Assembly (NCBI RefSeq): GCF_937920985.1
Contig: NZ_CALDXR010000037.1
Location: forward strand, 1-45,494
DNA from: an uncultured Phascolarctobacterium sp.
GTDB lineage: Bacteria > Bacillota > Negativicutes > Acidaminococcales > Acidaminococcaceae
Direction of reading: 5' to 3'
DNA: 45,494 bases
Positions within the stretch are counted from its first letter, which is position 1. Each line of letters begins with the position of its first letter. Below are positions 1 through 7,963 of this stretch, one piece after another. Made by a program: the position numbers and the translations under genes. Under the pieces are notes generated by a model. It ran no database searches. It was not told the origin of the DNA and was given only the letters and a program-made list of their open reading frames with translations.

Positions 1-43
1 TAGTGGACTTTCACCACCTAGTTATCGCCCATGCTGGGCGCAC
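1..43 (-). mobile_element. 5' end of a probable group II (class C) intron, cut by the window edge
   Basis: Read on the minus strand, the segment starts with GTGCGCCCAGCATGGGCG at position 43 and continues to a GTGG-TGAAAG-TCCAC hairpin at the window edge. GTGCG at the 5' splice site, the first small GC hairpin and the GTGAAAGTCC element are typical of bacterial group II intron domain I. It begins three bases after the T-tract of an intrinsic terminator, and class C introns are known to insert just behind terminator hairpins. The intron-encoded reverse transcriptase, if present, would lie outside the window. Confidence 0.72.
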
Positions 44-46
44 CAC

Positions 47-75
47 AAAAAGCCCCCGGACCTAACTCCAGGGGC
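47..75 (-). terminator. Intrinsic terminator of the tRNA-Arg transcript
   Basis: On the minus strand a nine-pair stem (GCCCCTGGA with TCCGGGGGC, one G-U pair) with a six-base loop is followed by TTTTT. It ends the tRNA-Arg transcript and is the apparent insertion site of the group II intron. Confidence 0.85.
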
Positions 76-104
76 GTTCTTCATTAAATATAATAATTTC
101 AACA

Positions 105-153
105 TGCTGATTCCGGCCACGCGTACCCGCAAGGGTGGAATTGGACTGGCGAC
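105..153 (-). pseudogene. Degenerate duplicate of the tRNA-Arg 3' half with an 18-bp insertion
   Basis: Positions 105-119 and 138-153 repeat, with few changes, positions 195-209 and 210-225 of the intact tRNA-Arg gene: the T-arm, acceptor 3' strand and CCA region. Between the two halves, in the T-arm, sits an 18-base GC-rich insertion (120-137) containing a small ACCC/GGGT hairpin. The CCA end has become GCA and no 5' half is seen. It lies downstream of the tRNA in the same transcript, so it would be transcribed but cannot be a functional tRNA. An old attachment-site duplication or a tandem tRNA duplication are both possible. Confidence 0.7.
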
Positions 154-194
154 TTTTCCTCTCGGGTAAGCATGTACGGCAATCAATATACTTT

Positions 195-271
195 TGGTGA
201 TCCCGGCCAGAATCGAACTGGCGACCTACCGCTTAGGAGGCGGTTGCTCTATCCTACTGAGCTACGGAACC
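195..271 (-). tRNA. tRNA-Arg (anticodon CCT)
   Basis: The minus strand folds into a complete cloverleaf. The 5' end GGTTCCG pairs with CGGGATC, the D-arm begins GTAGCTCAGT, the anticodon stem ACCGC/GCGGT encloses loop CTCCTAA with anticodon CCT, and the T-arm reads CTGGC/GCCAG around TTCGATT (in gene order GCCAG-TTCGATT-CTGGC). The discriminator is A and CCA is encoded (195-197). It decodes AGG codons. Confidence 0.95.
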
Positions 272-323
272 ATAACAACAGCTCAGGCAGAACTCAAGCC
301 TTTCCGCCCAAGCTGTACTAAAT

Positions 324-352
324 ATTATACCGCAAAAACAAAATACTGGCAA
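324..352 (-). promoter_or_regulatory. Promoter of tRNA-Arg
   Basis: On the minus strand -35 TTGCCA (347-352) and a perfect -10 TATAAT (324-329) are separated by 17 bases. The tRNA 5' end lies about 50 bases downstream. This is a strong sigma-70-type promoter. Confidence 0.75.
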
Positions 353-367
353 TGAGGAAACAGCAAG

Positions 368-979
368 TTATGCGTCAGCACTCTTTTCCTCTTTTTCCTT
401 TGCCAAAAACTCCGCCACAGCAGGCAGATTATCAAAAATAAACTGCTGCGCTGCCTGCGAATAATAATTTACATAATAGCCATCGCCAGCATGTTGACTT
501 TCACGTTTTTCCGTATGAATGCCAAGCTCAGCGCCCTTTTCAGTCGCGATCTTATTTTTTCCGTTATCCGACATCTGTAAATAGCCTAAGCTCATCAGCC
601 AACGTCCAAGTCCTGGAGCAGTCACCTTGTTCATTTTTTCGTTAGCAATAGCAGGTATATTTTCATTGATACTTTTAGCGATATCCGAAATCTTCAAAGG
701 CATTTCTACAGGTTTTAAATATACAAGCTCCTCAGCAGTTACATTAAAAGACTCTTTTTGAATTTTGCTGCCGCCAACACCGAAGCTCGTGCTCTGCGAC
801 ACCAGATTCATAATCTTGCCGTAAACAGCAATAACCTCTGCGGCATCGGCAAGCGCCTCCTGTACCTGCGCGCTCTGTACAACCTCCAGTGAAAGCTCCT
901 CCTCGGCAAAAGGATGTCTGTTTTGGCTCATACGGTGAATAACATTGTAAGCATTGCGTAATTTGTTGATATCTAGCAT
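368..979 (-). CDS. Hypothetical protein, ~203 aa, unknown function
   Basis: I do not recognise a family. The protein is soluble and charged, without signal peptide or membrane segment. The N-terminal part looks helical. Residues about 95-145 read like a winged-helix module (ISDIAKSINE, then LGRWLMSLGYL), and the C-terminus is a Lys/Glu-rich tail. Two in-frame ATGs exist, at 985 and 979. The AGGAG ribosome binding site lies only two bases from the first but eight bases from the second, so 979 is preferred. It has its own upstream terminator at 1012-1051 and is therefore transcribed separately from the next gene. Confidence 0.6.
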   Translation of the reverse strand: MLDINKLRNAYNVIHRMSQNRHPFAEEELSLEVVQSAQVQEALADAAEVIAVYGKIMNLVSQSTSFGVGGSKIQKESFNVTAEELVYLKPVEMPLKISDIAKSINENIPAIANEKMNKVTAPGLGRWLMSLGYLQMSDNGKNKIATEKGAELGIHTEKRESQHAGDGYYVNYYSQAAQQFIFDNLPAVAEFLAKEKEEKSADA

Positions 980-1011
980 CTGCATTTCTCCTATTCTTCA
1001 CACAAATTTTA

Positions 1012-1051
1012 TAAACAAAAGGGCAGACTCTACTACATAAAGAGTCTGCCC
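1012..1051 (-). terminator. Intrinsic terminator behind the 112-aa gene
   Basis: An 11-bp perfect stem (GGGCAGACTCT at 1021-1031 with AGAGTCTGCCC at 1041-1051) is followed on the minus strand by TTTTGTTT. Confidence 0.85.
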
Positions 1052-1066
1052 TCAAACAAGCAGCAG

Positions 1067-1405
1067 TTAATGTGCCTCTGCAAGCACCTCAGCGGCGATA
1101 TCGTCCGCCATTCCCGGAGGCATGCTCCATTCAACACGCACGCCGGTTTTACCCCAAAGACGGGTAAGCGCTACCTGAAACGCCTCCTTACTGGAAAGCG
1201 GCTCCAGCGTTATCGTAGCAAAATCACGGATAGTATCACCCTGCGGCACATCCAGGCTCAACGGAGTTGCCAGATACTTTTCGACAGCAGCCTTAGCTTC
1301 GGCAACAGCCTCCGGCAAGGTTACTACGGCAGTCTTATCCGCTTCGTTATATTCTACATAGCCATAATGGCAATTATAATTCAAGGTTACAGCATAATTA
1401 CTCAT
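1067..1405 (-). CDS. Hypothetical protein, 112 aa
   Basis: A small soluble protein of unknown function, without signal peptide or membrane segment. It begins MSNYAVTLNYNCHYGYVEYN and has an acidic, Ala-rich C-terminus. An AGGGGG ribosome binding site lies about seven bases upstream of the ATG. It is a single-gene unit closed by the terminator at 1012-1051. The alternating hydrophobic/polar pattern in the first 35 residues suggests a beta hairpin, but no function can be assigned. Confidence 0.55.
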   Translation of the reverse strand: MSNYAVTLNYNCHYGYVEYNEADKTAVVTLPEAVAEAKAAVEKYLATPLSLDVPQGDTIRDFATITLEPLSSKEAFQVALTRLWGKTGVRVEWSMPPGMADDIAAEVLAEAH

Positions 1406-1537
1406 TTCAATCCCCCTCTGCTCTTGTTACTAATTATAGCAACTTAAGCACATAATATCAATATAAGGATTTAAGCAAGTAATTAAACTACCGGTCTTTT
1501 TTAGCTCATAATCCTTGATAAATATAATGTAGCACTA

Positions 1538-3640
1538 TTATCTGCGGCTGAACACAGGCTGCAAACGTTTTTCCATCGGCAGCTTGTCGGCAGTCACCGC
1601 CAGCTGTGCCATCTCGTACAAAGTGCTTTGTGCGCTCACAGGCTCCAGCTTGTTGCGTACACGGCGATAGGTACCGTTGGACTGCATCATATGTGCGCCC
1701 ACATTATCGCGCAGATACAAATCAAGCAGCGCCTTGATGCGATGGATATGTTCCTCTGTTTCTACCGGGAAGAACAGCTCTACGCGGTCGTTAAGGTTAC
1801 GCGGCATCCAGTCGGCACTGGAAAGATACAGCTGCTCCTCGCCGCCGTTGGCAAACCAAAAGATACGGCTGTGCTCCAACTGACGGCCTACAATGCTGCG
1901 GACCGTAATATTGTCGCTGATGCCCTCGATGCCCGTGCGCAGGCCGCAGATACCGCGCACAATCAGGTCAATATGCACGCCTGCAGCCGAAGCCTCGTAC
2001 AGCTTCTGGATTACTGGCTGGTCAATCAGTGAGTTCATCTTGGCGATGATATGTCCCTCACGACCGGAACGCACCATAGCAATTTCATTATCAATCAGCG
2101 CGTAAATCTTTTCGCGCAGTCCCAACGGCGCCATAACCAGCTTGTTCCAAACCGGTGGCTCGCTGTAGCCGCTGAGCAGATTGAAGAACGCCGAAGCATC
2201 GCTGCCAAACTCATCGTTCGCCGTCATCAGGCCAAGGTCAGTATATAATTTTGCTGTGCTGTCATTATAGTTGCCTGTACCCAGATGCAGATAACGCTTA
2301 ATGCCGTTATCCTCCTTGCGCACAATCAGAATAATTTTGGCATGTGTCTTTAAGCCTACCAAACCGTAGATAACATGGCAGCCCGCTTTTTCCAGACGAC
2401 GCGCCCAGAGAATATTGTTTTCCTCATCGAAACGTGCCTTAAGCTCTACCAGTACCGTTACCTGCTTACCGTTTTCCGCAGCACGCGCCAGCGCAGCAAC
2501 AATCGGGCTGTTGCCGCTCACACGGTACAGTGTCTGCTTAATCGCCAGCACCTGCGGGTCATCGGCAGCATCGCTCACCAGCTTAACTACCGGGTCAAAG
2601 CTTTCATAGGGGTGATGCAGCAAAATATCGTTGGCACGGATAGCGGCAAACAAATCGCTGTCATCCGGCAGCTCCAGCGGACGCTGCGGCACAAAGGGCT
2701 CATACAGCCACGGCCACATGCCCTTCATACCGATAAATTTAAAGAAGCAGGTCGGGTCCAGAGGTCCGTTGATTTCATAAACCTCCATCTCCGTAACATC
2801 CAGATTTTCCTCCAGGAATCTTTTGATACGATTGTTATTCGTTTTGAAGATTTCCAAGCGAACAGCAGCGCCGCGCTTACGCTTACGCAGCGATTCCTCA
2901 ACCTCCTTCATCAGGTCAACGCTGTCATCCTCTTCCAAGTCAAGGTCACTGTCACGCGTTACTCTGAAGGACACCATATCCAGAATATGGCAGCCCTTGA
3001 ACAGATCATGGCAATGGCTGGCGATAATATCCTCCAAAAATACGAAGGTACGCTTGCCCTCAGGCTCAACCTCCACAATGCGGTCCAGCACGCTCGGCAC
3101 CTGAATCAGGCCCATGCTGTGCTCGCCGTCAGCCTTAATAAGCTCAACAGCAAGGTTCAGTGTTTTATTGGCCAAAAACGGGAAGGGACGCGAAGCATCT
3201 ACCGCCATCGGCGTCAATACCGGGAAAACAACCTCGCGGTAATATTCCTCCAGCCAGTCCTTGCCCAGCTCGCTCAAATCCTTAACGCGGCGGAAATGCA
3301 GCTTCACCGCATCCATTTCTGCCATCAGCGCAATCAGCGATTTTGTCTGAGTGCGCACCTGCTCATGCGCCGCCTGCGAAATAGCCACCAGTTGCTCATG
3401 CACCGACATGCCGGAGGCATCGCGCTTTTCTACGCCGCTGTCAAAATTGCTCCACAAACCGGCTACGCGCACCATAAAGAATTCATCTAAGTTAGAGGCC
3501 GAAATGGCGATAAACTTCAGGCGCTCCAGCAGCGGTGTGTCCTTAACCATTGCTTCCTTGAGCACGCGCAGATTAAATTTCAACCAGCTCAGCTCGCGGT
3601 TATAAAAATACTCAGGCTTTGTCAAATCTAATTTTCCCAT
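1538..3640 (-). CDS. ppk1: Polyphosphate kinase 1
   Basis: Makes inorganic polyphosphate from ATP, reversibly, at the cytoplasmic membrane. At 700 aa it has the family's normal length. The N-terminal PPK module begins with the typical YFYNRELSWLKFN segment near residue 12. The phospholipase-D-like catalytic part carries LKTHAKI (around 432-440) and YLHLGTGNYND (around 447-458), which include the phosphorylated-histidine region. The ATG shares one base with the stop codon of the upstream Ppx-like gene (TA-ATG), so the two are translationally coupled. Having a polyphosphate-synthesising and a degrading-type gene in one operon suggests control of the polyphosphate pool. Confidence 0.95.
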   Translation of the reverse strand: MGKLDLTKPEYFYNRELSWLKFNLRVLKEAMVKDTPLLERLKFIAISASNLDEFFMVRVAGLWSNFDSGVEKRDASGMSVHEQLVAISQAAHEQVRTQTKSLIALMAEMDAVKLHFRRVKDLSELGKDWLEEYYREVVFPVLTPMAVDASRPFPFLANKTLNLAVELIKADGEHSMGLIQVPSVLDRIVEVEPEGKRTFVFLEDIIASHCHDLFKGCHILDMVSFRVTRDSDLDLEEDDSVDLMKEVEESLRKRKRGAAVRLEIFKTNNNRIKRFLEENLDVTEMEVYEINGPLDPTCFFKFIGMKGMWPWLYEPFVPQRPLELPDDSDLFAAIRANDILLHHPYESFDPVVKLVSDAADDPQVLAIKQTLYRVSGNSPIVAALARAAENGKQVTVLVELKARFDEENNILWARRLEKAGCHVIYGLVGLKTHAKIILIVRKEDNGIKRYLHLGTGNYNDSTAKLYTDLGLMTANDEFGSDASAFFNLLSGYSEPPVWNKLVMAPLGLREKIYALIDNEIAMVRSGREGHIIAKMNSLIDQPVIQKLYEASAAGVHIDLIVRGICGLRTGIEGISDNITVRSIVGRQLEHSRIFWFANGGEEQLYLSSADWMPRNLNDRVELFFPVETEEHIHRIKALLDLYLRDNVGAHMMQSNGTYRRVRNKLEPVSAQSTLYEMAQLAVTADKLPMEKRLQPVFSRR

Positions 3641-5190
3641 TACTTATTCACCCGTTCCAAAATCGGTTCAATACCAAAAACTTCCTCAAAGAAAGTTGAT
3701 TTATCATCAAATGTCCAGATTTCCAACGTTAAATCCTCTTTACTTGCTGCCATAACCTTCAGCTTATTATCCTTCAGCGTTACAGTGCAGCTGTGGATTT
3801 TTTGCATATAACTGCGGTCTAAGGCATCGGCCAGGCGCACAATGGCAGCCAGCTTGGCTACAACCGGCACCAGCTCCTTTTCCACCTGCGGAGCACGCGT
3901 ATTGGTCTTGTCAAACAACCTGTTGGCATGATAATACGACGCCAGCGCCACAATCTCCTTATCCGCTTCGCTCAGGCCGATGATATCCGTAGACATAATC
4001 AGCTGATAGCTGTAAATAGAATGGCTGCGCATGCAGATATATTTGCCTATATCATGCAAAATGCAGGTTGCACGCAAAAGCAGGCGCTCATGCTCACCCA
4101 TGCCGTAAGCCTTGGCAATTTTATCGAAAATAATCAGTGACAGGCGCTCCACCTGCTGGGCATGCTTCTTGTCATACAGATAACGGCTGCCGATAGTATG
4201 GAAAAGGCTGATAAGCTCCTGCTCCAGCTCCTTACGCATTACAGGATTCGTTTTATTGCCGATATGCAGCAGCTGGATGCCGTCGATAAAGCGGTCTGCC
4301 GTAATAATAATTTCCTTGGCGGGAATCAGATGCAGCAGCTGTTCATAAAGCAGCACCGTAGGCAGCACAAGCTCCGCAACATTTTCCGGCAGCTTATATA
4401 CCTGAATCAGCTGTGCCAGGCTCATCTGACGCATGCTGTCGAAAAAGGCATGGAAATCCGCCGCCTTGATGCGATGCACCAGTTGCTTTTCATCCAGACC
4501 CAGCATGCGCAGCAAAAGCTCGGTCTCTGTACCGGACAGCACCAGATATCGCACCTTGCTGTCACCCAGCTCGTTTCTTACCGGTCCGATTGTACTGCTG
4601 AGAAATTCCGTCAGCGCCTTGTTAAAATGCATGCTTTCACGACGGTTGCGCTCAAAGCTTTCCTTAATACGGATAATACCGATATGGAAATTGCCCTGAT
4701 AGCATATTTTTTCATCTCGCACCAGCGTTACACCCAAACCGCCGGAGGAAATATCCATCATCAGCATGCCCTCACGCTCGGTAGAAATTTTTTCTGCCTT
4801 CAGCGTATTGCGGATAGCCACAAACTTGGTATAAATTTCTCGTGGCATATCAACAACATCGACAACAAGGCCGGTTTTGTTGTAAATCTGGTCCAGCAGA
4901 AATACCTGATTGCTGGCCTCACGCACGGCCGTTGTCGCCTGCATAACATATTCCTCTACACCGTATTCCTTCATCAGGCGCTTGAAGCCTATCAGGATTT
5001 CGCAGATTTCGGAAACCAGCGGAAAAGGAATTATTTTATTTTTAAAAGTTGCCTCACCCAGACGGATGCGTCGGTTGCAGCATTCAATAACCTTATACCT
5101 TTCGGTATTGTGATATTCGGTAATCTGCATACTGAGCATCTCCGAGCCTAGATGAATCGCAGCAAAGGTTGTATAATTTTTACGCTTCAT
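3640..5190 (-). CDS. Ppx/GppA-family protein with C-terminal HD domain, phosphatase motifs degenerate
   Basis: The 516-aa length and order (two ASKHA-fold halves, then an HD domain) match HD-containing exopolyphosphatase/GppA proteins. The usual D-x-G-S-N nucleotide loop reads IHLGSE here (residues 12-17), and the second loop, normally DxGGGS, reads DISSGGLG (146-153). The HD domain looks intact: LHDIGKY near 376-382, YYHAN further on, and LADALD before the C-terminus. It is upstream of and translationally coupled to ppk1. It may therefore be a non-catalytic regulator of polyphosphate kinase, or act through its HD domain; this is inference. A canonical paralog lies across the divergent promoter region at 5404-6936. 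Confidence 0.85.
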   Translation of the reverse strand: MKRKNYTTFAAIHLGSEMLSMQITEYHNTERYKVIECCNRRIRLGEATFKNKIIPFPLVSEICEILIGFKRLMKEYGVEEYVMQATTAVREASNQVFLLDQIYNKTGLVVDVVDMPREIYTKFVAIRNTLKAEKISTEREGMLMMDISSGGLGVTLVRDEKICYQGNFHIGIIRIKESFERNRRESMHFNKALTEFLSSTIGPVRNELGDSKVRYLVLSGTETELLLRMLGLDEKQLVHRIKAADFHAFFDSMRQMSLAQLIQVYKLPENVAELVLPTVLLYEQLLHLIPAKEIIITADRFIDGIQLLHIGNKTNPVMRKELEQELISLFHTIGSRYLYDKKHAQQVERLSLIIFDKIAKAYGMGEHERLLLRATCILHDIGKYICMRSHSIYSYQLIMSTDIIGLSEADKEIVALASYYHANRLFDKTNTRAPQVEKELVPVVAKLAAIVRLADALDRSYMQKIHSCTVTLKDNKLKVMAASKEDLTLEIWTFDDKSTFFEEVFGIEPILERVNK

Positions 5191-5240
5191 TAGCTAAGCC
5201 TCCAAAACAGTATATTACTGGTATAATTCTGTTTCCCGAA

Positions 5241-5321
5241 CAAAAATCCTGCGAAGAATTCAAGATTATACATTAATTTAACAAATTAACACGAATTTTA
5301 CTTTTTTACGCAGGATTTTTG
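5241..5321. promoter_or_regulatory. Nested palindromes between the divergent Ppx-like genes
   Basis: A perfect 13-bp inverted repeat, CAAAAATCCTGCG (5241-5253) and CGCAGGATTTTTG (5309-5321), encloses a second dyad, TTAATTT-AAC-AAATTAA (5273-5289). Both are centred on base 5281, in the middle of the 213-bp divergent intergenic region. The outer arms lie near where the upstream elements of both promoters should be; an AT-rich TAATATAAT stretch follows on the plus side. It is probably an operator serving both directions. Confidence 0.55.
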
Positions 5322-5403
5322 CAGGTTATGGGTAATATAATAATATATCATTAAAATAGAATAATCGGAGTTTAGAGGAACACCCCACAAGGAGAAAAGG
5401 AAA

Positions 5404-6936
5404 ATGCAACGAATCGCAATTATTGACATCGGCTCTAACTCGGCCCGGCTTGTTATCAGCCATATTTATAAGAATGGTGCTTATAATATGGTCTATAACC
5501 AAAAAGAAGCACTGCGCCTGAGTCAGAAGGTCGACGAAAAAAACATGCTTACAGAAGTAGCCTTCAGCAGCACCATCGAAACCATGAAAAGCTTTGCCTA
5601 TATGTGCAAAATTTATCAGGCTGACAAAACCATTGCCGTTGCTACCGCAGCCATCCGCAACGCTGCCAACGGCGCCGAGCTTGTTGCGCGCGTTGCCGAA
5701 GAAACAGGCATCCAGCTGCACATCATCTCCGGCAATACCGAAGCCTACATCAGCTACCTTGGTGTTATCAACACCCTCAACGTCAAGGACGGCATCATTT
5801 TCGACTTAGGCGGCGGCAGTACCGAGCTGATTCTGTTCAAGAACCGTAAAATTTTAGAAAGCGTGTCCTTGCCCATCGGTGCAGTCAATACCACCTCCAT
5901 GTTCAACACCCGTAACGTCATGCCCGCCAATGTCTTCAGCGACGTGAGCTTTTTTATCATGAGCCGTCTGGAAAAGTACCCCTGGCTCAAGCAGAACGGG
6001 CTGCCTCTCATCGGCGTCGGCGGTACCGCGCGTACGGTAGCTAAAATCATACAGCGTGAAAAGAAATATCCGGCAACCAAAATCCACAATTATTCCTATA
6101 CCACGCAAACATATTGCAGCTTCTTCAACAGATTGCGCAACACAAATCTGGAGCAACGCAAAAAAATTTCCGGCCTCAGCAGTGAGCGTAGTGATATCAT
6201 TTTGGCCGGCAGCAGCATTATCAGCTGCCTTTTGGAGGCAACGGGTGCCAAAAAGCTCATCACCTCCGGCTGCGGCCTGCGCGAAGGCCTGTTCTTCGAT
6301 TATTATTCCAAAGAAAATCACGTGCCCATTATAGCGAAGGATATCCTTAAAATGAGCAGGGAAAATGTGTTAAACCTATATGAACCAGACCAGCAGCATT
6401 CCAGACACATCACTCATTTGGTGTTATCAATGTTTGACGGCTGGAGTGAGCTGCACGGCTTACGCAAAAATTACCGCCGCCTGCTGGAAACCGCTGCGCT
6501 GCTGCATGACATCGGCATTACTATCAACTTCTACAGTCACGCACGTCACAGTGCCTATATGATTTTAAATGCCAAGCTCTTCGGACTGACGCACAAAGAG
6601 CAGGTTATCACGGCAGCTATCGCCGGCTGGCACAACGGCGTTTCCAAAAACTATTTCAAGGACCGTTTCTACAAGGAACTGCTTAGCGACTCCAACTGGA
6701 AAACAATCAACAAGCTGGCACTGCTGCTGGCATTAGCCGAAAGCCTCGATTATACGGAAACCTCCCAGATTCACGTTATTGAACCTGGCATCAACAAAAA
6801 GACTGCTACCTTAAAGCTCTATGCTCAAGGTATTCCCAGTATTGAAATGCATCAGATTCAGGAACATCTGTCATGGTTCAAAAAAACCTTCGGCGTAGAG
6901 CTGAAGGTGCAGCTGGCAACAGCAGCAGAAGAATAA
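5404..6936 (+). CDS. ppx: Exopolyphosphatase / guanosine pentaphosphatase family (Ppx/GppA) with HD domain
   Basis: Removes terminal phosphate from polyphosphate and/or converts pppGpp to ppGpp in the cytoplasm. Unlike its divergent neighbour it keeps the catalytic signatures: IDIGSNSARL (7-16), SGNTEA (109-114; the family usually has SGEEEA) and FDLGGGSTEL (133-142). The C-terminal HD domain shows LLHDIG (about 365-370) and a later H and D. The 510-aa length is normal for HD-containing members. Translation starts at ATG 5404 behind an AGGAG site, and the gene ends at a strong bidirectional terminator. Whether polyphosphate or pppGpp is the main substrate cannot be told from sequence. Confidence 0.9.
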   Translation: MQRIAIIDIGSNSARLVISHIYKNGAYNMVYNQKEALRLSQKVDEKNMLTEVAFSSTIETMKSFAYMCKIYQADKTIAVATAAIRNAANGAELVARVAEETGIQLHIISGNTEAYISYLGVINTLNVKDGIIFDLGGGSTELILFKNRKILESVSLPIGAVNTTSMFNTRNVMPANVFSDVSFFIMSRLEKYPWLKQNGLPLIGVGGTARTVAKIIQREKKYPATKIHNYSYTTQTYCSFFNRLRNTNLEQRKKISGLSSERSDIILAGSSIISCLLEATGAKKLITSGCGLREGLFFDYYSKENHVPIIAKDILKMSRENVLNLYEPDQQHSRHITHLVLSMFDGWSELHGLRKNYRRLLETAALLHDIGITINFYSHARHSAYMILNAKLFGLTHKEQVITAAIAGWHNGVSKNYFKDRFYKELLSDSNWKTINKLALLLALAESLDYTETSQIHVIEPGINKKTATLKLYAQGIPSIEMHQIQEHLSWFKKTFGVELKVQLATAAEE

Positions 6937-6941
6937 AAATT

Positions 6942-6990
6942 CAGCAGCCTCAGTATACGCTTGCGTATGCCAAGGCTGCTGTTTTTATTT
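6942..6990. terminator. Bidirectional intrinsic terminator
   Basis: CAGCAGCCT (6942-6950) pairs with AGGCTGCTG (6973-6981), with an inner TATACGC/GCGTAT stem. TTTTTATTT follows on the plus strand and an AT-rich run on the minus strand. It serves both the ppx gene and the convergent membrane-protein gene. Confidence 0.85.
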
Positions 6991-7001
6991 CATTAGTAAT
7001 A

Positions 7002-7558
7002 TTATTTTTGAGGTTTATAAGAATTTTTCGCTTCTTTAAGCATAGCCTTTATTTCTTCTTTATCATTACGTAAAATTTCATCAACTTCATGTTGTAATTT
7101 TTCCTCATTATTAAAATCTATTCTTTTTCTAGCCATTAAAGTAATAGCCTTTATATACACATAAGCTAATACTATTGTAATAGCATATGCAATCCCACTT
7201 TCAATGGCAGCACCAACAAAAGAGCCAAATACAGGTATAAATTTTAAAAGCTCGCCAGCACCTAGCAAAACTACATATCCTCCCAAGTTGGCTACTACTC
7301 CAGACGCAACAGTGTTTAAAATATTTTTAGAAAATGTTATTCCTATGTCAGAATTAATTCTCGCATACATTGCCCAAATATTAGCAACATTAGCTGCCGC
7401 ACTTGCACCAGGGACAGGTATAAAAGAACTTCCTGCAGCAATAAATGCATGAGTCGTAATATCACCCTGTATTTTTTCCGGTAAGCCACCAATAGTATTT
7501 TTTCAAGTGCCTTAAGGCAATCCATGATTACTTTTATCTCATGAGCTTCGTTACTCAT
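7002..7558 (-). pseudogene. DUF697-like membrane protein gene with a frameshift at an A6 run
   Basis: The gene begins at ATG 7558 (AAAGGG about ten bases upstream) and reads MSNEAHEIKVIMDCLKALEK. Homology then continues in another frame from TIGGLPEKIQGD to the stop at 7002. The break lies at six A residues on the minus strand (7498-7503); a seventh A, or a -1 ribosomal slip, restores one protein of about 184 aa. The restored product has a PVPG turn, two long hydrophobic helical stretches and a charged coiled tail, resembling the DUF697 domain of YcjF-type proteins. It could be a true mutation, a sequencing error, or a gene expressed by slippage. No promoter is evident. Confidence 0.65.
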
Positions 7559-7696
7559 AAAGTCCACACCCTTTCATAAACTTTCGCTACGAGCTGAAAA
7601 TTTTTAGTCCTTGCGCTCATTATACTACGTTGTCCCCCCCGTCAACCATATGTACATATAAAAAGATTTTTCTCTTCTATCTGCTTCAAAGTTAGG

Positions 7697-7734
7697 ACAA
7701 AAAAAGGTCTGCATACGCATAAGTATACAGACCT
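7697..7734 (-). terminator. Intrinsic terminator of the UDG-to-7780 operon
   Basis: AGGTCTG (7705-7711) pairs with CAGACCT (7728-7734), with further pairing inside. The minus strand then has seven T residues (7698-7704). Confidence 0.85.
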
Positions 7735-7779
7735 CAAGACAGCATTATAAAATTTTCTATGTTTAGTGGTTTATCATTC

Positions 7780-7932
7780 CTATATATTTAGTTCAGGATA
7801 TTTTTCCATAAACATTTTTATAGCTTCTTCGGCAGGAATTACCCTTCCTGCTTCAATATCACTTAAGCCTTCTAGCAAGGCATTATACAATTCCATGCGA
7901 GCTTTTTGTTGTTCATCAGTTTCCATATCCAT
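7780..7932 (-). CDS. 50-aa acidic protein, antitoxin-like, no partner toxin seen
   Basis: This short gene starts at ATG 7932, nine bases behind a GGAGG site, and ends with TAG at 7780. It encodes about 50 residues including ALLEGLSDIEAGRVIPAEEA and a final MEKYPELNI. The pattern (a helix, then LxDIxAGRVIPxEEA) resembles the C-terminal part of RelB/Phd-type antitoxins or DUF-type partners, but there is no DNA-binding N-terminus and no toxin gene beside it. It lies 31 bases behind the M20 peptidase and before the operon terminator, so it is probably co-transcribed. Confidence 0.6.
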   Translation of the reverse strand: MDMETDEQQKARMELYNALLEGLSDIEAGRVIPAEEAIKMFMEKYPELNI

Positions 7933-7963
7933 CAGAATAAACCTCCGCCAAAATAATAGCTTT

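Noticed and set aside
2375..3490. 371-aa open frame on the plus strand opposite ppk1
   Set aside because: It is the antisense shadow of a full-length ppk1 gene, with no ribosome binding site or recognisable domain.
5278..5291. PhoP-box-like TTAACA repeats in the ppx intergenic region
   Set aside because: Two TTAACA hexamers occur, but eight bases apart instead of the 11-bp period expected for Firmicute PhoP boxes; they are part of the inner palindrome.
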